NCBI GenBank assembly: GCA_902475825.1
Contig: CABSBA010000086.1
Span: 1 to 6,841 of the forward strand
Direction of reading: 5' to 3'
Length of the DNA: 6,841 nt
Origin: an uncultured Collinsella sp.
GTDB lineage: Bacteria > Actinomycetota > Coriobacteriia > Coriobacteriales > Coriobacteriaceae
Shown: one piece after another, positions 1 through 6,233 of the stretch
Numbering within the stretch: the stretch's first letter is position 1
How the letters are laid out: the number at the start of each line of letters is the position of its first letter
Translations under genes and position numbers: made by a program
Notes under the pieces: generated by a model
Databases searched by the model: none
What the model saw: the letters and a program-made list of their open reading frames with translations, nothing else
Told to the model about the DNA's origin: nothing

Positions 1-16
1 TCCGCACATGTGCGGA
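1..16. promoter_or_regulatory. Perfect 16-bp palindrome, possible operator or end of an upstream terminator
   Basis: TCCGCACATGTGCGGA equals its own reverse complement over all 16 bases. It lies about 175 bases before the ABC transporter start. With no unpaired loop it fits a dimeric protein binding site better than an RNA hairpin. It sits at the window edge and the following TGAA may continue the symmetry outside, so its full length and ownership are unknown. The rest of 17-165 holds AT-richer patches (TTGATAATC at 43-51, TTAAAAAT at 103-110) but no convincing promoter pair. Confidence 0.4.
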
Positions 17-175
17 TGAATGTGGGAGGTGTTCGGATAAAGTTGATAATCAAGGCCCGTTCGTTTTTTGATGCGGTTCCCTACATTCCTCACTGGTGTC
101 GGTTAAAAATGGGGATAGAGTAGGACAAACGCGTCGAATACGAACGGCGGAGGAGAGCGGGCAGGGTGCCTGCGC

Positions 176-183
176 AGGAGAGG
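176..183 (+). promoter_or_regulatory. Ribosome binding site deciding the ABC transporter start
   Basis: AGGAGAGG ends 9 bases before ATG at 193. A second purine-rich site, AGGAG at 151-155, stands 10 bases before an in-frame GTG at 166, so a start 9 codons earlier is possible. The ATG is preferred because the ATPase domain begins at once with MLELKGICKRY, the usual beginning of this ATPase family. Confidence 0.65.
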
Positions 184-192
184 TTGCCGTCC

Positions 193-3100
193 ATGCTGGA
201 GCTCAAAGGTATTTGCAAAAGGTACGTTACGCAGTCGTTTACGCAGGTGGCGCTCGACGACGTAAGCCTGTCTTTTCGCGATAACGAGTTCGTGGCCATT
301 CTGGGTCCCTCAGGCTCGGGCAAAACTACGATGCTCAACGTTATCGGCGGACTCGACCACTTTGACTCGGGCGACCTGCTGATCGACGGTATTTCGACCA
401 AGGACTTTCACGATCGCGATTGGGATGCCTACCGCAACAACCGCATCGGCTTTGTGTTCCAAAGCTATAACCTCATTCCGCATCAGACCATTTTGGAAAA
501 CGTGGAGCTGGCGCTTACGCTCACGGGCGTGGGGCATGCCGAGCGCTGCCAGCGTGCACGCGAGGCGTTGGAGAAAGTCGGCTTGGGGGAGCATGTTAAC
601 AAGCGCCCGAGCCAGCTTTCGGGTGGACAGATGCAACGCGTGGCCATCGCCCGCGCCCTGATCAATGATCCCGAGATCGTGCTGGCCGACGAGCCGACCG
701 GCGCCTTGGATTCAACGACATCCGTACAGGTCATGGACTTGCTTAAGGACGTGGCGCGCGACCGCCTGGTCATCATGGTCACGCATAATCCCGAGCTGGC
801 GTACCAATATGCCACGCGCATCGTCAACCTGGCGGACGGCAGGATTACCGACGATTCCGATCCCTTTGATGTTGCCAAGGCCGCGCGTCGTGAGGCCAAG
901 CCTACGCGCAAAACCTCGATGAGCTTTGTGACGGCGCTGGGGCTTTCTGCTCGCAACCTCATGACCAAAAAGGGCCGTACGGCCATGACTGCCTTTGCGG
1001 GCTCGATTGGCATTATCGGTATCGCGGCGATTCTGGCGCTGTCCAACGGCGTAAACGGCTACATCAAAAAGGTCGAGGAGGATACGCTCTCGAGCTACCC
1101 GCTCACCATTTCCAAGCAGGATTACGACCTGTCGTCCATGATGGGCGGACAGGGGGCCACGGATGACGAGGCGTCCAAAAACGAGGGTTCGTCCGACGGC
1201 GGCACCGACGGCAAGGCTCAGGGAACCGATGAGATTCCCGTGGTTACGGCCGTAAAGGATATGTTTGCGAGTGTTAAGTCCAACGACATGACGAGCTTTA
1301 AGGCATGGCTCGATGCCGGTGGCGACGGCATCGATAAAGAGGTCAACGCCATTCAGTACGGCTACGGTGTATCGCCGGTTGTCTATCGTGCCGGCAAGGG
1401 CGATGAGAAGCCTGTCCGGCTGGTGCCCAACGCCATGACCGAGGCCATGAGCGGCGGCGCGAGCTCAGCAGCAACGGTGAGCATGGAGTCCATAGGAACC
1501 TCGGTCTTCAACGAAATGATTGACGATCAGAGTCTGCTCGACAGCCAGTACGATGTCGTTGCCGGTCATTGGCCCACGTCCGCCAACGAAGCCGTGATGG
1601 TGCTTTCGAGCCGTGGCACGGTGGGCGATTACACACTCTACAGCATCGGTGCGCTGGATATCGATGAGCTCAACGACCTGGTTAACAGTGCCATGGCGGC
1701 CGACGGCAAGGCCGAGACGCCCGAGACTGGCACCGATTTTACCTACGACGATGCGCTGTCCACGACGTTTAAGGTGCTGTCGCCGGCCGATGCCTATCGC
1801 AAAAACGAAGAGACCGGCATGTGGACCGATATGTCTGGCGACGCCGACTTTATGGCCGCCAAGGTTGCCGACGGTATTGACGTGCACATTGTGGGCGTGG
1901 TGCGACCTGACGAGACAGCCAATGCGAGTGCGTTGTCTCCGGGCATTGCCTATACGCATGCGCTGACCCGCCAGCTTATGGAGCGCGCCGCCAATTCGCA
2001 GATTGTGCAAGAGCAGCTTTCCCACCCCGAGACAGACGTGTTTACCGGCAAGACCTTCGACGAGCTGCAAAGTGAAGCCAAACAGGGCGTGGACCTGGGC
2101 AGCATGTTCAGCGTGGACGAAGCGGTGCTCAAGAGCGCGTTCTCGTTTGATGCGTCTGCACTCTCGGGCGCGGCCGGCGGTATGGACCTGTCGGGTCTTG
2201 ACTTGTCCGGGCTGGACATTGACCTTTCGGGTGTTGGGGAGGATATCGACTTTAGTGACATCATCGCCAAAGCGCCAACCCCAGATTTCTCGGGCGTCTT
2301 TGACGGTCTGGAGCTCACGCCCGAGCAAATGCAGCAGGTGGGAACGCTTGCCAACCAGCTGTTTGAGGGATTTTTGCAGTCTGATCAGTTTAAGGCGCTG
2401 TCGCCCGAAGATCTTAAGGACGCATCAAAGCTCGCTGCCGCATTCTCGGCGTATCTTGAGAATGACGCGGCAGCCCAGCAAATCCTTGCCCAGCTCAAGG
2501 CGCTCGGCGGCGATGCCCTGGCCGAGCACCTGCAGCAGGCGATGATCGACTATGTGCAAAAGCAGCTGGCTCCGTATCTGCAGCAGGCTATGGATCAGGT
2601 GATGAAGTCGATCAGCAATCAGATTGCGGCGACGGTGTCAGCTCAGCTCAAGACAGGCGCGGCAAGGCTCATGGGCCAGGTGGCGACGCAGATGTCGTCG
2701 AGTTTTGCCAACCTGGCGAGCGCCATGCACGTGGATGCGAGTGCCTTTGCTCGTGCCATTCATTTCAACATGGACGCCGAGGACCTGAGTTCGCTCATGA
2801 TGAGCTATGCCAAGGCGTCGAAGCTCACCTACGACAACAATCTGACCACGTTGGGCTATGCGGATGAGGCGGACCCCATCTCGGTTAAGATTTTCCCGCG
2901 CGACTTTGAGGCCAAGGAGCGCGTACTCGATCACATCGATGCGTACAACAAGCAGGTCAAAGCCGCTGGCCATGATGATCGGGCAATTTCGTACACCGAC
3001 TACATGGGCATCATCATGGGTTCGGTGACCGACATCGTGAACACCATCAGCTTGGTGCTCATCGCATTCGTGAGTATCAGCCTGGTGGTGAGCTCCATCA

Positions 3101-3447
3101 TGATCGGCATCATCACCTACATCAGCGTGCTGGAGCGCAAAAAGGAGATTGGCATCCTGCGTGCGATCGGCGCGTCGAAGCGCAACGTGGCCAACGTATT
3201 CAATGCCGAGACCTTTATCGAGGGCCTCATCGCCGGCGTCTTTGCCATTGTCGTCGTGGTGGCCGTGAGCTTTCCGGTTAATGCCTGGGCGCTTGCTGCC
3301 AAACAAGTGCCCAATCTGATGAGCCTGCCCGTGCAGGATGCGCTGGTGCTCATTGCAATTTCGGTGCTGCTGACGGTCGTTGCCGGTCTGCTGCCGGCCC
3401 GAAGCGCATCCAAAAAAGACCCTGTAGAAGCCCTACGCTCCGAATAA
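193..3447 (+). CDS. MacB-like ABC transporter, ATPase fused to FtsX-type permease with giant extracytoplasmic domain
   Basis: This is a 1084-residue exporter half-transporter in the inner membrane, expected to act as a homodimer. The N-terminal ATPase shows Walker A GPSGSGKT (38-45), the Q-loop glutamine at 90, signature LSGGQ (142-146), Walker B IVLADEP with Glu167, and the H-loop histidine at 198. A linker leads to membrane helix 1 (about 267-288). About 650 extracytoplasmic residues follow, then helices near 950-972, 1010-1030 and 1048-1068, with the conserved FtsX-type cytoplasmic stretch ERKKEIGILRAIGASKR (981-997) and the ending PARSASKKDPVEALRSE. The topology is that of MacB (E. coli protein about 650 residues), but the external domain is far larger. 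It includes an acidic Gly/Ser linker (318-347), tandem DLSG units (664-680) and a long Ala/Gln-rich helical region (about 705-870). No cysteine is visible outside the ATPase. MacB relatives work on peptides, lipoproteins or mechanical signals at the envelope; the substrate here cannot be told. No partner gene is adjacent. An in-frame GTG at 166 is an alternative start. Confidence 0.95.
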   Translation: MLELKGICKRYVTQSFTQVALDDVSLSFRDNEFVAILGPSGSGKTTMLNVIGGLDHFDSGDLLIDGISTKDFHDRDWDAYRNNRIGFVFQSYNLIPHQTILENVELALTLTGVGHAERCQRAREALEKVGLGEHVNKRPSQLSGGQMQRVAIARALINDPEIVLADEPTGALDSTTSVQVMDLLKDVARDRLVIMVTHNPELAYQYATRIVNLADGRITDDSDPFDVAKAARREAKPTRKTSMSFVTALGLSARNLMTKKGRTAMTAFAGSIGIIGIAAILALSNGVNGYIKKVEEDTLSSYPLTISKQDYDLSSMMGGQGATDDEASKNEGSSDGGTDGKAQGTDEIPVVTAVKDMFASVKSNDMTSFKAWLDAGGDGIDKEVNAIQYGYGVSPVVYRAGKGDEKPVRLVPNAMTEAMSGGASSAATVSMESIGTSVFNEMIDDQSLLDSQYDVVAGHWPTSANEAVMVLSSRGTVGDYTLYSIGALDIDELNDLVNSAMAADGKAETPETGTDFTYDDALSTTFKVLSPADAYRKNEETGMWTDMSGDADFMAAKVADGIDVHIVGVVRPDETANASALSPGIAYTHALTRQLMERAANSQIVQEQLSHPETDVFTGKTFDELQSEAKQGVDLGSMFSVDEAVLKSAFSFDASALSGAAGGMDLSGLDLSGLDIDLSGVGEDIDFSDIIAKAPTPDFSGVFDGLELTPEQMQQVGTLANQLFEGFLQSDQFKALSPEDLKDASKLAAAFSAYLENDAAAQQILAQLKALGGDALAEHLQQAMIDYVQKQLAPYLQQAMDQVMKSISNQIAATVSAQLKTGAARLMGQVATQMSSSFANLASAMHVDASAFARAIHFNMDAEDLSSLMMSYAKASKLTYDNNLTTLGYADEADPISVKIFPRDFEAKERVLDHIDAYNKQVKAAGHDDRAISYTDYMGIIMGSVTDIVNTISLVLIAFVSISLVVSSIMIGIITYISVLERKKEIGILRAIGASKRNVANVFNAETFIEGLIAGVFAIVVVVAVSFPVNAWALAAKQVPNLMSLPVQDALVLIAISVLLTVVAGLLPARSASKKDPVEALRSE
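2182..2256 (+). repeat. Tandem DLSG-type repeats inside the transporter's external domain
   Basis: Residues 664-688 of the transporter read as short near-repeats: MDLSG, LDLSG, LDIDLSG, then degenerate EDIDFSD. The period is 5 to 7 residues, alternating hydrophobic and Asp/Ser/Gly. The codons differ between units (ctg tcg ggt, ttg tcc ggg, ctt tcg ggt), so this is an old or selected protein repeat rather than recent DNA slippage. It sits between the mixed fold of the first half of the external domain and the helical second half, where it may form a linker or a short beta ladder. Confidence 0.6.
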
Positions 3448-3478
3448 TGTGACAAAGGGACAGCCCTTTTGTCACATT
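3446..3478 (+). terminator. Hairpin at the ABC transporter stop codon, copy of a GGG/CCC repeat
   Basis: AATGTGACAAAGGG (3446-3459) pairs with CCCTTTTGTCACATT (3464-3478), leaving one bulged T and a four-base loop. The stem begins inside the TAA stop codon. No run of T follows, so it is not a textbook intrinsic terminator, although its placement right at the 3' end suggests a role in termination or mRNA protection. A related sequence occurs at 5083-5113, which indicates a dispersed repeat family. Confidence 0.6.
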
Positions 3479-3493
3479 GAGTGGCTTGTAAAT

Positions 3494-3676
3494 CGAGGTC
3501 TAATACTTTTCCAAGAAGTGAACGAGTAAAAACGGATCCCCGAAGCATCGACACTTTTGAGATGCAATTTCCTGCGGTTTTGTCAGCCAAATCCTGCGGT
3601 TTTGACGTCTGAAAATGTCGATGCTTCGGGGGTCCAAAAACGGTCGTTCACTTCTCGGGAAAAGTATTAGACCTCG
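3494..3676. repeat. 183-bp imperfect inverted repeat, MITE-like or long structured element
   Basis: Three nested perfect or near-perfect arm segments pair in order: 3494-3512 with 3658-3676 (19 bp, perfect), 3514-3525 with 3644-3655 (12 bp, perfect), and 3534-3553 with 3616-3635 (20 bp, one G-T wobble). Between the second and third segments both arms carry AAAAAC in the same orientation, giving an unpaired internal bubble. The centre (3554-3615) holds two direct copies of TCCTGCGGTTTTG, at 3570-3582 and 3592-3604. No credible ORF or transposase is present and no clear target-site duplication flanks it. It fills most of the gap between the converging transporter and membrane-protein genes, so it could be a non-autonomous mobile element, a bidirectional terminator, or both. 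Confidence 0.8.
3570..3604 (+). repeat. Two direct copies of TCCTGCGGTTTTG
   Basis: The 13-mer occurs at 3570-3582 and 3592-3604, with start points 22 bases apart, in the central part of the 183-bp inverted repeat. Only two copies exist, with a nine-base gap. Confidence 0.8.
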
Positions 3677-3719
3677 TTATATTGGCGGCGTTCGCGAGCG
3701 GCAACCAGAGTGCAGCCTC

Positions 3720-3800
3720 CTAGCGTTTCTTTGCAGAGAGCATGAGCCTAATTTCCGGATGGGTGTATTCGTCGAACTCTTCTTTGGGCTCGGTGTTGGG
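3720..3800 (-). other. Displaced C-terminal coding tail of the neighbouring membrane protein
   Basis: Read on the - strand in a different frame from the intact reading frame, 3800 to 3720 encodes 26 residues and a TAG stop, ending EFDEYTHPEIRLMLSAKKR. The composition is that of a genuine acidic-then-basic protein tail, whereas the intact frame over the same bases gives an Arg/His-rich string (RRVRRIHPSGN) with poor codon choice. The switch point coincides with a four-base homopolymer (G at 3798-3801 on the + strand), where loss of one base would join the two frames as ADLP-NTEPKEE. It may be a real mutation or a sequencing error. Confidence 0.55.
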
Positions 3801-4857
3801 GCAGATCGGCCGCGATCGTGTGAATGCCTATTATCGGCATGAGCGCATGCCGGTGCCGAACGTGGAAGCAGACAACGCATTGCGGTCGGCGGGGGAGCAG
3901 GCTGCATGGCGTGAGGAGGCCCGGTGCGGCAACGGAAATGTCCAACCCGTTGAGCGGGGCACAGAGCGTCGCGATGTCCTGCTCGGCGCGGGCGAGGTTG
4001 TCTGCAAGGCTTGCCTCGGGGTCGATCTGGCTGGTGTAATCGACGTCCGTGAGCATGCCGTCTGCATCGAAAGAAAGGTAGACATAGGCTGCTTGAGCGC
4101 CGAGGTCATTATCGCGCAGATAGCCGATAATGCGATAGCCGTAGTCGTGATACGACTCATATGGGTCGTCTGCCGCAACGCGTTCGCACATGGGCTCCAA
4201 GGCATCTTGCGCGATGGCGAGCTGCTCGGCGGCTGCAGCCTTTCTTACCTGAAGCTCGTTATTCCCCTGGACAAACTGCGGGATGTAGACGCCAAGCAGC
4301 ACAATGGCGGGCGCCACTGCGAGAGCTATGATCTGCTTCTTGACGCTTGGAATCGTCACGTCGTATGCGTTTGCCATGGCCTCGGCATTGCTCGAGGTTT
4401 CGGCTAGCACGTCCGCCGCCGTGGCGACTGCCCCTACGGCGCCGGCGACCTCCGCGGCGCCGCCCAGGTTGCGCGCGAGATCGTTATCGCTGTTCTTGAG
4501 CAGGCGGCCGGCTGCTTGCGCGGCGAGCACGCTGGCGACCTCCGCGGAGCGGTCTTTGTTGTTCTGGGCTACCGCAAGCCTGCTCTGCAGCTCCTTCCAC
4601 TGTTTGCCCTGCATTCCAAAGCGCGGCGCAAGAGCGCAATAGCAAAAGATGGCGAGTTCGATTGCGATAAGTGCGATGGCGGTATATATGCCCGCGGGTT
4701 GGAATTCCTTTTGGTGGAACGCGATATCGTTGATCATTTGGAGCGGCAGCATGAGCAGACATGCTGCGAACGACATGACGAGTGCGGTCGCTGCGATCTT
4801 GGGGTACGTGCAATACCGCTGGATGCGTTTCTTTTCTTGTTCGGTGAGCTGCTGCAT
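3748..4857 (-). CDS. Three-helix membrane protein of unknown function, 3' end probably frameshifted
   Basis: I do not recognise the family. From ATG at 4857 the intact frame has 369 residues. Hydrophobic helices lie near 21-42, 56-77 and 175-197. Between helices 2 and 3 is an Ala-rich, charged, probably helical segment (about 80-170). After helix 3 comes a soluble domain with QGNNELQVRKAAAAEQLAIA and a Tyr-rich stretch (DPYESYHDYGYRIIGYLRD). Up to about residue 322 the codon use is typical; after that the intact frame becomes Cys/Arg/His-rich and implausible. A plausible tail is found in another frame ending at 3720, and a C5 run (3891-3895) and a C4 run (3798-3801) are likely slip points. 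An in-frame GTG at 4899 would add 14 residues, but it has no good ribosome binding site and a -10 like TATACT lies only a few bases upstream. ATG 4857 has GAGG four bases before it. The gene is monocistronic, convergent with the transporter and divergent from the dihydrouridine synthase. Confidence 0.75.
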   Translation of the reverse strand: MQQLTEQEKKRIQRYCTYPKIAATALVMSFAACLLMLPLQMINDIAFHQKEFQPAGIYTAIALIAIELAIFCYCALAPRFGMQGKQWKELQSRLAVAQNNKDRSAEVASVLAAQAAGRLLKNSDNDLARNLGGAAEVAGAVGAVATAADVLAETSSNAEAMANAYDVTIPSVKKQIIALAVAPAIVLLGVYIPQFVQGNNELQVRKAAAAEQLAIAQDALEPMCERVAADDPYESYHDYGYRIIGYLRDNDLGAQAAYVYLSFDADGMLTDVDYTSQIDPEASLADNLARAEQDIATLCAPLNGLDISVAAPGLLTPCSLLPRRPQCVVCFHVRHRHALMPIIGIHTIAADLPQHRAQRRVRRIHPSGN

Positions 4858-4906
4858 GGGGCCTCGACTCTCATCGTTTTTCGGGGGCGATGCGCACACG
4901 CTCTTG

Positions 4907-4942
4907 AGTATAGATGAGTGGAGGGTGTCTGTTGTTCAGACA
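4907..4942 (-). promoter_or_regulatory. Candidate promoter of the membrane-protein gene with an inverted repeat over its -35
   Basis: On the - strand TATACT (4912 to 4907) is one base from the consensus -10. The expected -35 region (4935 to 4930) is poor (ACAACA) but lies inside TGTCTG-TTGTT-CAGACA (4926-4942), a perfect 6-bp inverted repeat with a 5-base spacer. A weak -35 overlapped by such a repeat suits an activator or repressor site. Transcription would start near 4900, giving a leader of about 40 bases to ATG 4857. Confidence 0.35.
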
Positions 4943-5050
4943 TGGCGGTCAACAGCGTGGTGCTGGTGATCGCTTGATCGTGGGCGCCATTCGCCTTCGT
5001 TGCACAGGGACGGCTGGAGGGCTGGTTGGCATCAAGTAACCGCCTCCGCC

Positions 5051-5080
5051 TTGTGGGCCGCCTCAAGGACAAGGCATAAT
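5051..5080 (+). promoter_or_regulatory. Candidate promoter of the dihydrouridine synthase gene
   Basis: TTGTGG (5051-5056) and CATAAT (5075-5080) are separated by 18 bases. The -10 matches consensus at five of six positions and the -35 at three of six. The transcript would begin just before or within the hairpin at 5083-5113, leaving a leader of roughly 40 bases. The remaining divergent region from 4943 to 5050 shows nothing I can name. Confidence 0.35.
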
Positions 5081-5082
5081 GC

Positions 5083-5113
5083 ATGTGACAAAGGGACGGC
5101 CCCTTTGCCGCAT
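5083..5113 (+). repeat. Decayed copy of the GGG/CCC hairpin in the leader of the dihydrouridine synthase gene
   Basis: ATGTGACAAAGGG (5083-5095) faces CCCTTTGCCGCAT (5101-5113) across a five-base loop. Eleven pairs are Watson-Crick, one is a G-T wobble and one is an A-C mismatch. The left arm and loop match the hairpin at 3446-3478 almost exactly, so both belong to one repeat family. Here it lies between the candidate promoter and the start codon, where it may affect transcript stability or translation. No T run follows. Confidence 0.65.
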
Positions 5114-5127
5114 TGATTTGAGAGTAG

Positions 5128-6087
5128 ATGTTGATGATTCTATCGTTGGCCCCCATGGAGGGGATTACCGGGCATGTGTTTCGTCGCGTGCATGCGGAGT
5201 GCTTCGGCGCGCTCGATTGCTATTACACGCCGTTCTTGCCACCGCCGCGGGTGGGAAACCGCTTTGGCGGCAAGGCGTTTAAGGAGATCGATCCTGCCAA
5301 TAACCAGGGGCTCAACGTAGTGCCTCAGCTGATGTCCAAGAATGCGGACGAGTTTGTGTGGGCGGCACAGGTGCTTGCCGACATGGGCTACCGCGAGGTC
5401 AATCTCAACCTTGGCTGCCCCTCGGGTACGGTTGTCGCCAAGGGCAAGGGATCGGGCTTTTTGCGCAACTTGGACGAGCTCGAGGTGTTCTTGAGCGATG
5501 TGTGCGAACGCTCGCCGTTGCCGGTGTCGGTAAAAACCAGGCTGGGGCTGGAGAGCGACGACGAATACGAGCGCGTGCTCAATCTGTATTGCCGCATGCC
5601 GCTGGCAGAGCTGATCGTGCACCCACGCGTGCAAAAGGACCGCTATACGGGCTCGCCGCGCAAAGAGTTCTATGGCGAGACACTGGAGCGTGCGCCGTTT
5701 CCGGTCGCCTACAACGGCGACATTTTTGATCTTGAGGATATGGATGCACTGGTGGAGGCCTATCCCGGGACACGCCATGTGATGCTGGGGCGTGGCTTGC
5801 TCGCGAATCCCGCGCTCGCTCGCATGGTCAAGGGCGGCCCTGCTGCAACGGCTGCTGAGCTGCAGCGCTTCCACGACACGCTGTTTGCGGCCTATGCGGA
5901 CGAGATCGGCGGTAACGCGGTTTTTCGCATGAAGGAGTGGTGGTTCTACGCCAAGTGCGCTTTCGCCGATCCTGCTACTGTTCACAAGCTCGTACGCAAG
6001 ACCAAAAAGGTCGACGAATACCGCGCCGCCGTCGAGCGCGTTTTTCGCGAACAGCCGCTTGCGCCCATAGCCCGCTTCCACGGCTAG
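5128..6087 (+). CDS. tRNA-dihydrouridine synthase family protein
   Basis: This flavoenzyme of the Dus family reduces specific uridines in tRNA to dihydrouridine using FMN and NAD(P)H in the cytoplasm. The 319 residues match the usual length. An N-terminal TIM barrel begins SLAPMEGITGHVFRR (the FMN-binding loop). The motif LNLGCPSG carries the expected catalytic cysteine at 97. VSVKTRLG with Lys136, IVHPRVQKDRYTG with His165, AYNGDI (194-199) and MLGRGLLANP (219-228) are the standard flavin and tRNA contacts. A helical C-terminal domain follows from about 240. Two positions differ from the commonest consensus: ITG where many members have VTD, and HPR where many have HGR. Together with the GKGSG stretch this suggests a distinct subfamily, so I do not assign a DusA, B or C name. 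ATG at 5128 has GAGAG only three bases upstream; ATG at 5134 is nine bases from the same site and may be the true start (317 residues). The convergent neighbour is the toxin-antitoxin cassette. Confidence 0.95.
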   Translation: MLMILSLAPMEGITGHVFRRVHAECFGALDCYYTPFLPPPRVGNRFGGKAFKEIDPANNQGLNVVPQLMSKNADEFVWAAQVLADMGYREVNLNLGCPSGTVVAKGKGSGFLRNLDELEVFLSDVCERSPLPVSVKTRLGLESDDEYERVLNLYCRMPLAELIVHPRVQKDRYTGSPRKEFYGETLERAPFPVAYNGDIFDLEDMDALVEAYPGTRHVMLGRGLLANPALARMVKGGPAATAAELQRFHDTLFAAYADEIGGNAVFRMKEWWFYAKCAFADPATVHKLVRKTKKVDEYRAAVERVFREQPLAPIARFHG

Positions 6088-6136
6088 CTAGTCATTGGGG
6101 ACGTTCTTTTACGACTAGTCATTTAAGAACGTCCCC
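6088..6136 (+). terminator. Hairpin with nested repeats directly after the dihydrouridine synthase stop codon
   Basis: GGGGACGTTCTT (6097-6108) pairs perfectly with AAGAACGTCCCC (6125-6136) across a 16-base loop. The loop contains the palindrome GACTAGTC (6113-6120). In addition CTAGTCATT occurs twice as a direct repeat, at 6088-6096 and 6115-6123, once starting at the base after the stop codon and once within the loop. No T run follows on the + strand. It probably slows or ends transcription and may belong to a dispersed repeat family. Confidence 0.6.
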
Positions 6137-6151
6137 ATTGCCTACCCCTGC

Positions 6152-6213
6152 AAAAAACTGTACATCAGCATCCAAAGATGTCGAAAAATGTCGACTTTGG
6201 ATGCTGGTGTACA
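6152..6213 (-). terminator. Strong hairpin with T run, likely terminator of the toxin-antitoxin operon
   Basis: Arms at 6159-6177 and 6195-6213 (TGTACATCAGCATCCAAAG and its partner) pair over 19 positions with a single wobble. The loop and its edge contain two direct copies of TGTCGA, separated by AAAA. On the - strand the stem is followed after one base by six T residues (6157 to 6152), the arrangement of an intrinsic terminator for the operon reading leftward, whose last stop codon is at 6234. On the + strand no T run follows. Confidence 0.65.
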
Positions 6214-6233
6214 TGTTTGGGTGTGGTGGGTAA

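Noticed and set aside
1465..2328. 287-codon open frame on the - strand inside the transporter
   Set aside because: It is an antisense shadow with His/Arg/Gly-rich, motif-free protein. The transporter frame is continuous and recognised along this stretch.
3570..3604. CRISPR array from the TCCTGCGGTTTTG copies
   Set aside because: There are only two 13-base units with a nine-base gap, and no cas genes nearby.
3494..3676. Complete insertion sequence
   Set aside because: The element is only 183 bp, with no transposase and no clear target duplication at its ends. At most it is a non-autonomous derivative.
3615..3842. 75-codon + strand frame beginning in the long inverted repeat
   Set aside because: It runs from the repeat into the displaced tail of the - strand gene. 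It has no ribosome binding site, and its MLRGS...RSLLGK string only reappears in an opposite-strand frame because the DNA is an inverted repeat.
5081..5127. Riboswitch or T-box in the leader of the dihydrouridine synthase gene
   Set aside because: The leader is about 45 bases with one hairpin that matches a dispersed repeat. No conserved riboswitch core is visible.
5140..6081. 313-codon open frame on the - strand opposite the dihydrouridine synthase
   Set aside because: It mirrors the synthase gene, has a His/Arg-rich composition typical of antisense frames in GC-rich DNA, and shows no motif. The + strand has unmistakable family motifs.
6201..6233. + strand intrinsic terminator at the 6159-6213 hairpin
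   Set aside because: After the stem the + strand reads TGTTTGGGTGTGG, with no run of T. The T run lies only on the - strand side.
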